Source: JAXGOI01 sp040767605
GTDB lineage: Bacteria; Bacillota; Dehalobacteriia; UBA4068
Assembly (NCBI GenBank): GCA_040767605.1
Contig: JAXGOI010000001.1
Location: 124,001 to 188,000 of the forward strand
Reading direction: 5' to 3'
DNA: 64,000 nt
The stretch's first letter is position 1; every line of letters starts with the position of its first letter. A model generated the notes under the pieces. It had not been told where the DNA came from. It worked only from the letters and a program-made list of their open reading frames with translations, and did not search any database. Below, in pieces: positions 32,133-39,958 of the stretch. The position numbers and the translations under genes were made by a program.

Positions 32133-33107
32133 ATGAGAAAGTTTAATAAGCCCAGTGAAGAAATGCTTGCCCGTTTTGTTGGCAAAGATGTCCTTGACAT
32201 CGCCCAGTTTTCCAAGGAAGAATTAGAAGCGATTGTCGATACCGCCGGCTACTATGAGAGTAAATTAATCGCCAAAGAGCGTCTCTATGATATGGACGGT
32301 AAAATTATGGCTTCCTTATTCTTTGAGCCTAGCACCCGCACCCGTCTTTCCTTTGAAGCTGCCATGCTGCGTTTAGGCGGTAATGTTATTACTGTTACCG
32401 AAGCTGCCGGCGCCCAGACATCCTCTGCCGCCAAAGGCGAAACCCTTCATGATGCCATTACCGTTATTGATTATTATGCTGATGTTATTGTTTGCAGAAG
32501 CCCTGAAAAAGGCTCCCGTTTTGTTACGGCTAATGCCGCCAATATTCCCGTCATAAATGGCGGAGACGGCGCCGGCCAGCACCCCACCCAGGCCTTATTA
32601 GATACCTATACTATTTTTAAAGAAAAAGGCGGTATAGACGGGCTTACCGTAGCCTTAACCGGCGACCTTAAAAACGGCCGCACCGTTCACTCTTTAGTTG
32701 ATGTTTTTGCCCATTATAATGTTAAAATTATTTTGGCTTCCCCCAAGGGCTTGGAAATGCCTGCTGAAATCGTTGATGCCCTTAAAGCTAAAAATGTCCC
32801 TGTTGAAGAATGCAATGATTTGGCCTATGCCGCCCGTCATTCCGATATTCTCTATATGACTCGTGTTCAAAGAGAGCGTTTTGCCACTGTTGAGGAATAC
32901 CTTGCCGTTAAAGACCATTTCATCCTCACCGGCGAAATGGTTAAAACCTTTAAACCCGGGGCTATTGTTCTTCATCCCCTTCCCAGAGTTAATGAAATTG
33001 AAGTTGAAGTTGATGCCTATGAAGGCGCCGCATATTTCCGCCAGGCCGGCAATGGCCTGCCTACCAGAATGGCGCTTTTGGCCATGGTTACAGGTAATGT
33101 AAAATAA
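32133..33107 (+). CDS. pyrB: Aspartate carbamoyltransferase, catalytic chain
   Basis: A 324-residue enzyme committing carbamoyl phosphate to pyrimidines. FFEPSTRTRLSFE binds carbamoyl phosphate; GQHPTQALLDTYT and HPLPRVNEI distinguish it from ornithine carbamoyltransferase. ATG 32133 follows GGAGG by 7 nt. No pyrI or other pyr gene is adjacent. Its codon choice is distinctive: many CGT, ACC, ATC and TTC codons where neighbours use AGG/AGA/ATT, as in strongly expressed genes. A 12-codon ORF at 32028 precedes it but is not clearly a leader peptide. It is transcribed as a unit ended by the terminator at 33119. Confidence 0.95.
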   Translation: MRKFNKPSEEMLARFVGKDVLDIAQFSKEELEAIVDTAGYYESKLIAKERLYDMDGKIMASLFFEPSTRTRLSFEAAMLRLGGNVITVTEAAGAQTSSAAKGETLHDAITVIDYYADVIVCRSPEKGSRFVTANAANIPVINGGDGAGQHPTQALLDTYTIFKEKGGIDGLTVALTGDLKNGRTVHSLVDVFAHYNVKIILASPKGLEMPAEIVDALKAKNVPVEECNDLAYAARHSDILYMTRVQRERFATVEEYLAVKDHFILTGEMVKTFKPGAIVLHPLPRVNEIEVEVDAYEGAAYFRQAGNGLPTRMALLAMVTGNVK

Positions 33108-33118
33108 GTATAAACTTT

Positions 33119-33150
33119 AAAAGCACAGGGCTATGCCCTGTGCTTTTTTT
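33119..33150 (+). terminator. Intrinsic terminator after pyrB
   Basis: AAAAGCACAGGGC / GCCCTGTGCTTTT with loop TAT and T-run. Confidence 0.9.
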
Positions 33151-33258
33151 ATTCCGCCTTAATTTGCAATTTATTAATGGCGGGGATATAATTTTATCAA
33201 GTTAAGCATTCTATATTAAATAGCTAAACAGCGGGTTTTATTAAATTGGGGTGGCATT

Positions 33259-33663
33259 ATGATAAAAAAATGCTTTAAAAAAAATAGTCTAAAAAAAGAG
33301 AAAAATAAGGGGAAATTTATAAAGGCCCCAAAGGCCTTAAACGGCCTTGAAGATAAAGGTATTTTAGGGGAGACTAATTCCCCAGAATTATTATTAAGCC
33401 GTATGGAATGGCTGGCCGCCTATTTTGAACGCTTAAACTTCGGCAAATATGTGGAAATACTTCATAAGCCCAGAAGAATTTTTGCCATAAATTTTTTTGC
33501 AGGCGTTGCCAGAGGTTTTGGTTTTGCCATTGGTTTTACTTTATTGGGTTTTTTGGCTGTATATATATTAAACCGCTTAAACTTATTAAACCTCCCCATA
33601 ATTGGGGATTTTATCGCCCAGCTTTTGCACTATGTGGAAATGAGCCAGGGCGCGAGGGTGTAG
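33259..33663 (+). CDS. DUF5665 domain membrane protein
   Basis: A 134-residue protein with a Lys/Asn-rich N-terminus, then LAAYFERLNFGKYVEILHKP (the DUF5665 core), and one or two hydrophobic segments (~75-100 and ~108-122). DUF5665 proteins are small Firmicute membrane proteins of unknown function. It lies between pyrB and lspA; the ribosome site is GGGGTGG. The family call is from pattern memory. Confidence 0.75.
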   Translation: MIKKCFKKNSLKKEKNKGKFIKAPKALNGLEDKGILGETNSPELLLSRMEWLAAYFERLNFGKYVEILHKPRRIFAINFFAGVARGFGFAIGFTLLGFLAVYILNRLNLLNLPIIGDFIAQLLHYVEMSQGARV

Positions 33664-33739
33664 GCTATACAAAATTTACCTTTTTTGCTATAATTATAGG
33701 GCAAAGCAGCATGGAAAGCAGAAGGAGAAGAGGCGGCTA

Positions 33740-34207
33740 ATGTTCTGGCTTATATATATTGCGGGAATAATTTTAGACCAATTAAGCAAGGTTTTTATTC
33801 GGACTAATTTTAAATATTTAGAAAGTGTTCCCCTTATCCCGGGGGTATTTCATATTACCTATGCCAGAAACAGCGGGGCGGCCTTTAGTATTTTAGAAGG
33901 CAAAAGCTGGTTTTTTATTATAATTGCCTTTTCGGCTCTTTTATTTATGTTTTATATTTTAAAACAATTGCCCCAAAAACATAAAGGGTTAAAAGTTGCC
34001 CTTGCCTTACTCGCCTCAGGTACAACGGGTAATTTAATCGATAGAATTATAAACGGCTGGGTAATTGATTTTTTAGATTTCAGAATTTGGCCGGTGTTTA
34101 ATTTGGCGGATTGCCTGATTGTTCTTTCCGTGGGGATTATTCTCTGGCATATGCTTTTTAAAAGCAAAGATTTAGACAGTCTTTTTAGCCGCGGAGGAAA
34201 AACCTAA
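33740..34207 (+). CDS. lspA: Lipoprotein signal peptidase (signal peptidase II)
   Basis: A 155-residue four-helix membrane aspartic protease that removes signal peptides from diacylated prolipoproteins. ILDQLSK at the N-terminus, YARNSGAAFSIL, GNLIDRI (first catalytic Asp) and VFNLADCLI (second catalytic Asp) are all present. The ribosome site is GGAG. A TGCTATAAT extended -10 is 45 bp upstream. It is followed by the rluD-type gene, the standard Firmicute pair. Confidence 0.96.
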   Translation: MFWLIYIAGIILDQLSKVFIRTNFKYLESVPLIPGVFHITYARNSGAAFSILEGKSWFFIIIAFSALLFMFYILKQLPQKHKGLKVALALLASGTTGNLIDRIINGWVIDFLDFRIWPVFNLADCLIVLSVGIILWHMLFKSKDLDSLFSRGGKT

Positions 34208-34249
34208 AGCTTAAATATACCCAAACCAAAAGAAGGTTAGAAAATAACT

Positions 34250-35215
34250 ATGAAGCAAAAAAAAATAATTATAGCAGAAAATCTAGAGGGCCGGCGCCTG
34301 GATGCATATTTAGGCAAATATTTGCCGGATTTATCCCGCTCCCGCTTGCAGGGTTTAATCCGCGAGGGGGAAATAACCGTTAACGGCAAAGAGACTAAAA
34401 ACAGTTATTTGCCTCAAACCGGGGATAAAATTATTATTAATCTCCCAAATATTGAAGAGCCGCAAATACTGGGGGAGGAAATTCCCTTAAATATTCTTTA
34501 TGAGGATGAAGATATTATTGTAATAAATAAGCCCCAGGGTATGGTTGTTCATCCCGCTGCCGGCCATTTTAAGGGCACTTTGGTTAATGCCCTCCTGAAT
34601 CATTGCGGGGGTTTATCCGGCATTAGCGGAATTAACCGCCCGGGTATAGTTCACCGCCTGGATAAAGATACCTCAGGTATTTTAGTAGCCGCTAAAAACG
34701 ATAAAGCTCATTTGGCTTTAATTAAACAATGGAAAAGCCAGGGAAATGAGGAAGTTAAAAAGCAGAGTAAAGGGGAGAGTAAAGAGGGAAGTGTTATCAG
34801 AATTTATACGGCTCTCCTCCATGGGGAAATGGCGGAGCCTGCCGGTTTAATAGATGCTCCCATTGGCAGGCATTTAAGAGACAGAAAAAAAATGGCGGTG
34901 GAGACCAAAAACGGCAAAGCGGCTATTACTCATTATAAGGTTTTAGAGCGCTACCCCGGTTTTACCCTGATTGAAGCCCGCCTCGATACCGGCAGAACCC
35001 ATCAAATAAGGGTGCATATGAGCCATTTGGGCCATCCCGTAGTGGGGGACCCCCTTTACGGGCCCCGCCGCCGCCCTTTTAATTTAAAGGGCCAAATGCT
35101 CCATGCCTCTTTTTTAGGTTTTAAGCACCCCATAAGCGGTGAGAGTTTAGATTTTTCCAGCCAATTGCCCCCGTATTTTACAGAAGTTTTAGAGCAGATT
35201 AAAAACCCCAGATAA
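34250..35215 (+). CDS. rluD: RluD-type pseudouridine synthase
   Basis: A 321-residue RNA pseudouridine synthase of the RsuA/RluA superfamily. An N-terminal S4 domain (~13-70, RRLDAYLGKYLPDLSRSRLQ in part) precedes the catalytic domain with HRLDKDTSGILV (catalytic Asp), RTHQIRVH and GDPLYG. Between the strand containing ALIKQW and RIYTALLHG there is a ~17-residue Gly/Lys/Glu/Ser-rich insert not usual in the family. It most likely modifies 23S rRNA helix 69. It starts 42 bp after lspA. Confidence 0.93.
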   Translation: MKQKKIIIAENLEGRRLDAYLGKYLPDLSRSRLQGLIREGEITVNGKETKNSYLPQTGDKIIINLPNIEEPQILGEEIPLNILYEDEDIIVINKPQGMVVHPAAGHFKGTLVNALLNHCGGLSGISGINRPGIVHRLDKDTSGILVAAKNDKAHLALIKQWKSQGNEEVKKQSKGESKEGSVIRIYTALLHGEMAEPAGLIDAPIGRHLRDRKKMAVETKNGKAAITHYKVLERYPGFTLIEARLDTGRTHQIRVHMSHLGHPVVGDPLYGPRRRPFNLKGQMLHASFLGFKHPISGESLDFSSQLPPYFTEVLEQIKNPR

Positions 35216-35230
35216 TTTCGGAGTACTTAT

Positions 35231-35959
35231 ATGGATATAAATAATACGCTTAATTTAAATGATATAAATGAGGCTTCTTTGCGCAGCCGTATGCTAATCG
35301 GCGATGAGGCCTATAAAATTTTAGAAAGCTCCCATATAACTGTTTGCGGTTTGGGAGGGGTTGGCTCCTGGGCTGCGGAAGGCCTTGCCCGTTCCGGCAT
35401 CGGCCGCCTTAGCTTAATAGATTTTGACACTGTGGCATATAGCAATATAAACCGGCAGCTGCCGGCTTATTTTTCTACTGTCGGCCAGGCTAAAGCCGCA
35501 GTTTTGGCTAAACGCTTTGAGGATATTAACCCTAAATGCAGAATAAATATTATCCGGGAAAAGCTAAAGCCCGAAAATATGGAAAGTATAATTCCCCAGT
35601 GTGATTATATAATAGATGCAATTGACGATATACCGGCAAAAACAGAGCTGATAATTTATGCCGTAAAAAAAGGCCTGCCCATACTTTCATCAATGGGGGC
35701 CGGGAATAAGCTGGCCCCGGAGAAGCTGAAAATCGGAGATATTTCTCAAACCTCGGTTTGCCCCTTAGCCAGGAAAATAAGGCAAAATTTACGCAAACAG
35801 GGCATTGAAAAGGGGGTTAGAGTAGTATACAGTGAGGAAAGGCCCTTTAAAGAGGATAAAGAAAGCGGCAGAGTTCCCGCCAGTATGATTTTTGTTCCGG
35901 CGGCGGCCGGCCTTATTTTAGCCTCTTTAACTATCAGGGAGCTTATTCATAAAGATTAA
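35231..35959 (+). CDS. tcdA: tRNA threonylcarbamoyladenosine dehydratase
   Basis: A 242-residue E1/ThiF-like enzyme that converts t6A37 to the cyclic form ct6A using ATP. VCGLGGVGSWAAEGLARSGIG (nucleotide-binding, cited in part GLGGVGSW), DFDTVAYSNINRQL (adenylation Arg/Asn), and IDAIDDIPAKTELI identify the TcdA branch; the tail has DISQTSVCPLARKIRQ. It starts 15 bp after the rluD-type gene. Confidence 0.93.
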   Translation: MDINNTLNLNDINEASLRSRMLIGDEAYKILESSHITVCGLGGVGSWAAEGLARSGIGRLSLIDFDTVAYSNINRQLPAYFSTVGQAKAAVLAKRFEDINPKCRINIIREKLKPENMESIIPQCDYIIDAIDDIPAKTELIIYAVKKGLPILSSMGAGNKLAPEKLKIGDISQTSVCPLARKIRQNLRKQGIEKGVRVVYSEERPFKEDKESGRVPASMIFVPAAAGLILASLTIRELIHKD

Positions 35960-35970
35960 CTGGAATTGCG

Positions 35971-37326
35971 GTGAATTTTTTGAAGGATTTATTTGATTTA
36001 GCCGGAGAGAATTTAATTTCAAAAAAAGCCCCTTTGGCTGCCAGAATGCGCCCTCAAACTTTAGACCAGCTGGTAGGGCAGGAGCATATTATAGGCAAAG
36101 GGCGTTTGCTTCGCCGGGCAATTGAAGCAGACCAACTTTCTTCCTTGATTTTTTACGGGCCCCCCGGCAGCGGCAAAACTACTTTGGCCCAAATAATTGC
36201 CAATAGCACAAAAAGTGAATTTATCCGCCTTTCCGCCGTCAGCGCGGGTATTTCAGATGTGAGGGAAACTATAAGCCGCGGCAAAGAGCAGGCCAAGCTC
36301 TATGCCAGAAGAACCGTGCTTTTTATTGATGAAATTCATCGCTTTAATAAAACCCAGCAGGATGCTCTTTTACCCGCCGTGGAGGAAGGCGTTTTAATTT
36401 TAATTGGCGCCACCAGCGAAAACCCCTATTTTCAGGTTAATAAGGCTTTATTATCCCGTTCCAGAATCTTTAAATTAGAGCCCCTGGAACCCCGGCATAT
36501 TTCAGAGCTTTTAAAGCGGGCTATAATTGATAAGGAAAGGGGCTTTGGCAATTTAAAGCTTAAAGTAGATGAGGATGCCCTGGATTATTTGGCAAATATG
36601 AGCCTGGGGGATGCCAGAAATGCCTATAATGGCCTGGAGCTTGCGGTACTTACCACAGAGCCGGATTTTGAGGGCAAAATTGTAATTGATATAAATATTG
36701 CCTCTGAGAGTATTCAGGAGCAAATTATTGCCTATGATAAAAGCGGGGATTGGCATTATGATGTAGCCTCGGCTTTTATAAAAAGTATGCGCGGCTCAGA
36801 CCCTGATGCCGCCCTCCACTGGCTTGCCCGTATGCTGGAGGCCGGGGAACCCCCGGAATTTATTGCCCGGCGCATGGTAATTTGCGCGGCGGAGGATGTA
36901 GGCCTGGCAAACCCCCAGGCCTTGGTAGTGGCAATGGCCGCAGCCGATGCCGCCCATATGGTCGGCCTGCCGGAGGCCCGCATTCCTTTGGCTATGGCGG
37001 CAGTTTATATTGCCGGCAGCCCAAAATCGAATTCCGCTTATTTGGGCATTAATAAGGCTCAGGGGGATTTAGCCCAAATTCCCTTTAGCGGTGTGCCTAT
37101 GCATTTACGGGATGCAAGCTATCCCGGAGCAAAAAACTTTGACCACGGCAAGGGGTATAAATATGTTCACGAATACCCTAATGCCTATACTCCCCAGGAG
37201 TATTTACCGGATAATCTTATAAATAAAATTTATTATACCCCCCATGAATTAGGGGAAGAAAATAAAATTAAAGAGTATCTAAAAAGCCTGGCTAAGGGGG
37301 ATAAACCCTTAAAGCCGCCAAAATAA
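35971..37326 (+). CDS. rarA: Replication-associated recombination protein A
   Basis: A 451-residue AAA+ ATPase of the clamp-loader-like RarA/MgsA family. Walker A is GPPGSGKTT (63-71), Walker B VLFIDEIHRF (~115-124), sensor 1 GATSENPYF, and the C-terminal tetramerisation domain has VGLPEARIPLAMAAVYIA. It acts at stalled replication forks. GTG 35971 is the likely start although its ribosome site is poor; translation may be coupled to tcdA, which ends 12 bp earlier. Confidence 0.94.
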   Translation: MNFLKDLFDLAGENLISKKAPLAARMRPQTLDQLVGQEHIIGKGRLLRRAIEADQLSSLIFYGPPGSGKTTLAQIIANSTKSEFIRLSAVSAGISDVRETISRGKEQAKLYARRTVLFIDEIHRFNKTQQDALLPAVEEGVLILIGATSENPYFQVNKALLSRSRIFKLEPLEPRHISELLKRAIIDKERGFGNLKLKVDEDALDYLANMSLGDARNAYNGLELAVLTTEPDFEGKIVIDINIASESIQEQIIAYDKSGDWHYDVASAFIKSMRGSDPDAALHWLARMLEAGEPPEFIARRMVICAAEDVGLANPQALVVAMAAADAAHMVGLPEARIPLAMAAVYIAGSPKSNSAYLGINKAQGDLAQIPFSGVPMHLRDASYPGAKNFDHGKGYKYVHEYPNAYTPQEYLPDNLINKIYYTPHELGEENKIKEYLKSLAKGDKPLKPPK

Positions 37327-37358
37327 ACTTTGGCGGCAAATAAAATATTTCTCTTTTA

Positions 37359-37387
37359 TTGACAAAAACCTGCCCCGGTGATAATAT
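37359..37387 (+). promoter_or_regulatory. Sigma-A promoter of the nifU-mnmA unit
   Basis: TTGACA, 17 bp, TAATAT; an overlapping TATAAT (37385-37390) gives a less favourable 20-bp spacer. Confidence 0.6.
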
Positions 37388-37429
37388 AATCCCTAGTATA
37401 AAAGTTGGGTTTTGAAGGGGGAAAGAATA

Positions 37430-37798
37430 ATGTATAATGAAAAAGTTATAGAGCATTTTAATAATCCCCGTAACAGCGGCGAGGATATTAAGCATAATGC
37501 CTTTGGCAAGGTGGAAAGCCCGGCCTGCGGAGACACTACCTTTATATATTTGGAGGTTGAAAATAATATTATAAAAGATATTCGCTTTAAAACCTATGGC
37601 TGCGCCGCCGCCATAGCCTCCAGCAGTATGCTTACGGAAATGGCCAAGGGCAAAACTCTGGAAGAGGCAAAAAGCATTACTAATAAGCAAATAGTTGAAT
37701 CTTTAGGGGGGCTGCCCTCGGTTAAAGTCCATTGTTCTGTTTTAGCGGCGGATGCCCTAAGGGCCGCCATAGAAGACTATGAAAAGAAACAGGCCTGA
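37430..37798 (+). CDS. Fe-S cluster scaffold protein (NifU/IscU-type)
   Basis: A 122-residue scaffold with only the IscU-like domain. The three cluster cysteines are in SPACGDTT, TYGCAAAIASS and VHCSVLAADAL; MYNEKVIEHFNNPRN is the typical N-terminus. ATG 37430 follows AAGGGGG. In Clostridia it usually sits in iscR-nifS-nifU-mnmA; here iscR and nifS are missing and rarA is directly upstream, so the cysteine desulfurase must be elsewhere. It is cotranscribed with mnmA. Confidence 0.92.
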   Translation: MYNEKVIEHFNNPRNSGEDIKHNAFGKVESPACGDTTFIYLEVENNIIKDIRFKTYGCAAAIASSSMLTEMAKGKTLEEAKSITNKQIVESLGGLPSVKVHCSVLAADALRAAIEDYEKKQA

Positions 37799-37859
37799 TT
37801 TGCCTTTTAGCGTATGCCCGGCGCATACGCTCTATTTTTATAATTAAGCTGGGAGAATA

Positions 37860-38906
37860 ATGAAAAAAAGATATTTATTAGCCTTAAGCGGCGGGGTGGA
37901 TTCTGCCGTTGCCGCCGCCCTACTTTTAAAAGAAGGCCATGATATTATAGGGGTTACCATGGATACCGGTTTGGGGAATGCCCCTGCCGAGGCCGCCCTT
38001 GTTGCCCAAAGCCTGGGTATACCTCATTATGTTCTGAATATAAAAGAGGAATTTAAAGAAAAGGTTTTGGGCTATTTTAAAGAAAGCTATCTTTCCGGCC
38101 TAACTCCAAACCCCTGCGTTATTTGTAATAAGGCCATAAAATTCAAGGTTTTTCAGCCCTTAATGGAGGAATTAAAGGCGGATTATCTGGCTACCGGGCA
38201 TTATGTGCGCAAAATATTTTCAAATAAGCGTTTTGCTTTAAAAAAGGCGGCCTATATTCCCAAAGACCAAAGTTATTTTCTTTATCAATTAAGCCAGGAG
38301 CAGCTGGCAAAGGCGGTTTTCCCCTTAGGGGAATTTAATAAAGAGCAAATAAGGGCCATGGCAAGGCTTTGGAATTTGCCGGTGGCAGAAAAAAAGGATA
38401 GTCAGGATATTTGCTTTATAAATCAGGGTAATTACCGGGAAATTTTAGCAGACGAGGCGGGTAAAAGGATTTCCCCCGGGCCTATTAAAGATAAAGGCGG
38501 CAATATTATCGGCAGGCATGAGGGCTTGCCTTATTATACCGTCGGCCAAAGGAAAGGCCTTGGGCTTTATTTTCCCCGCCCGTCTTATGTTATTGCCCTA
38601 AATTTAGCGGAAAACGCCCTGATAGTCGGAGAAGAGGAGGATATTTATACCCCCTTTGCCCGAACCGTTAAAAATAATTTTTTATTATTTGATGAGTTAA
38701 AAGATGAGCTTGAGGTTGAAATAAAAGTGCGGTATAATTCCCGGCCTGCTAAAGGCAGAATACGCCCCTTAAAAAATAACCCGGATAGTGTTTTAATAGA
38801 ATTTGATTCCCCCGAAAGGGCCGTTGCCCCGGGGCAATCGGCGGTGTTTTATCAGGGGGATATATTAATCGGGGGAGGGGAAATAAGGGAAACCCTTAAA
38901 TTTTAA
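37860..38906 (+). CDS. mnmA: tRNA 2-thiouridylase MnmA
   Basis: A 348-residue enzyme that thiolates U34 of tRNAs for Lys, Glu and Gln. The PP-loop ALSGGVDSAVAA (residues 8-19), the catalytic Cys in NPCVICNKAIKF and the second catalytic Cys in SQDICFI are present; GLPYYTVGQRKGLG follows. It needs sulfur from a cysteine desulfurase that is not encoded nearby. It starts 61 bp after nifU. A terminator follows at 38922. Confidence 0.95.
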   Translation: MKKRYLLALSGGVDSAVAAALLLKEGHDIIGVTMDTGLGNAPAEAALVAQSLGIPHYVLNIKEEFKEKVLGYFKESYLSGLTPNPCVICNKAIKFKVFQPLMEELKADYLATGHYVRKIFSNKRFALKKAAYIPKDQSYFLYQLSQEQLAKAVFPLGEFNKEQIRAMARLWNLPVAEKKDSQDICFINQGNYREILADEAGKRISPGPIKDKGGNIIGRHEGLPYYTVGQRKGLGLYFPRPSYVIALNLAENALIVGEEEDIYTPFARTVKNNFLLFDELKDELEVEIKVRYNSRPAKGRIRPLKNNPDSVLIEFDSPERAVAPGQSAVFYQGDILIGGGEIRETLKF

Positions 38907-38921
38907 AAAAATTTTACTTTA

Positions 38922-38957
38922 ATTGCTGTTTTCCATAAGAAGGCGGCAATTTTTTTA
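38922..38957 (+). terminator. Intrinsic terminator after mnmA
   Basis: ATTGCTG / CGGCAAT (one G-U pair) with a 15-nt loop and T7. Confidence 0.65.
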
Positions 38958-39002
38958 TTTTTTGGGCCATAATATAGGTAGATGAATAAGGCAGGTGATT
39001 TT

Positions 39003-39503
39003 ATGCTTAAAGGCAGGGAAATTCGGGGTTTAGCAGTGCTTGCCGGAAATAAAAGGGAGGAAATCGGCAGAGTTTTAGATTTATTGGTGGATGATTTTAC
39101 CGGAAATGTCGGCGGTTTGGTTATTCAGGCCGGCGGTGTAATAGCCAAAAGCCTTTATGTGGATATGCAAAATATAAAGCAAATCACAAAAAAAGGGGTT
39201 ATAGTGCCTAATAAAAGCCATATAAAGCGTTTACCCAAAAAATCCGAAACTCTTGGGCAAAAGGGCTGGGTTGGCAGTAAGCTTTATACTTTTGAGGGAC
39301 AGGATAAGGGAACCGTTGCCGATATTCTTTTTAAAGACGGTAAAATTGCCGGTTTTGAGGTTTCCAGCGGTTTAGTCGGAGATTTATACAGCCGCAGAGA
39401 TTTTTTGCCCTGGCAGAATATTCATAACCGGGGGGGAGATTTTTATGAAGAAAACTTTAACTATAATGACGATTATAAGGCAGACTTTAATAATTTGAGC
39501 TGA
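39003..39503 (+). CDS. Protein with two PRC-barrel domains
   Basis: A 166-residue protein with two consecutive PRC-barrel repeats, ~1-80 (LKGREIRGLAVLAG, EIGRVLDLLVDDFTG) and ~85-150 (GWVGSKLYTFEGQDKGTVAD, VSSGLVGDLYSRRDFLPW, each cited in part), and an acidic Asn/Tyr-rich tail. PRC-barrels bind partner proteins or small ligands; this arrangement resembles the YrrD family of Firmicutes, whose function is unknown. ATG 39003 is used, with AGGTGA ahead. It leads a small cluster of three genes of unknown role. Confidence 0.82.
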   Translation: MLKGREIRGLAVLAGNKREEIGRVLDLLVDDFTGNVGGLVIQAGGVIAKSLYVDMQNIKQITKKGVIVPNKSHIKRLPKKSETLGQKGWVGSKLYTFEGQDKGTVADILFKDGKIAGFEVSSGLVGDLYSRRDFLPWQNIHNRGGDFYEENFNYNDDYKADFNNLS

Positions 39504-39534
39504 GTGAAGAAATTGCCATAAAAAGGAGGTAAAA

Positions 39535-39696
39535 ATGGTTTTTTGTCCGGTATGCGGCAGCAGGGAAATAGGCAAAATATCTACATTATACTATTATTGC
39601 CGCAATTGCTTTAATGAATTTAATTTAAAGGCGGAGGCTTTCAGTATCCGCGAGGATGGAACCTTATTACAAATTTCAGGAGGTGAAGGCAAATGA
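39535..39696 (+). CDS. 53-residue zinc-ribbon protein
   Basis: A short ORF beginning MVFCPVCGSREIGK with a second CX2C in YYYCRNCFNEFN, giving a four-Cys zinc ribbon (Cys 4, 7, 24, 27), and a tail of ~25 residues. The ribosome site AGGAGGT is 5-6 nt upstream. Its stop overlaps the next start (ATGA), indicating translational coupling. No minus-strand frame here has comparable support. Function unknown; small zinc ribbons often bind nucleic acid or partner proteins. Confidence 0.75.
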   Translation: MVFCPVCGSREIGKISTLYYYCRNCFNEFNLKAEAFSIREDGTLLQISGGEGK

Positions 39697-39893
39697 GAAG
39701 GCATAATAACTGGTATAACTGGATGCTTGCCGGAACAATAATCGGCGCTATCGGTATGGGGATGACTCAAATGTCTATGCCCAATATGAGGAAGTTTCGC
39801 CGCAATATGGCTTATGTTACCAGAAGAGCGGCAAAACAGGCCGGTAATGCTATATGCGGTATGGGGCAGGATATTGCCGATAAAATCCGTTAA
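39693..39893 (+). CDS. 66-residue Met-rich membrane-associated protein
   Basis: Begins MRRHNNWYNWMLAGTIIGAI with one hydrophobic segment (~10-28, containing GxxxG-type spacing), then a basic amphipathic region (MRKFRRNMAYVTRRAAKQAG). The arrangement resembles small YtxH-like proteins. Translation appears coupled to the zinc-ribbon gene by ATGA, and AGGAGGTG is upstream. A hairpin follows at 39905. Function is unknown. Confidence 0.72.
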   Translation: MRRHNNWYNWMLAGTIIGAIGMGMTQMSMPNMRKFRRNMAYVTRRAAKQAGNAICGMGQDIADKIR

Positions 39894-39904
39894 TAGCTTT
39901 AAAA

Positions 39905-39940
39905 TTCTTAGAAGTTCCGGCCCGCCGGGACTTCTAAGAA
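39905..39940 (+). terminator. 16-bp hairpin, probable terminator
   Basis: TTCTTAGAAGTTCCGG pairs with CCGGGACTTCTAAGAA (one wobble), loop CCCG. The T-run is missing immediately after the stem, so termination may be partial and allow read-through to the AI-2E family gene. Confidence 0.55.
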
Positions 39941-39958
39941 TAATGGGGGTTTTAATCT

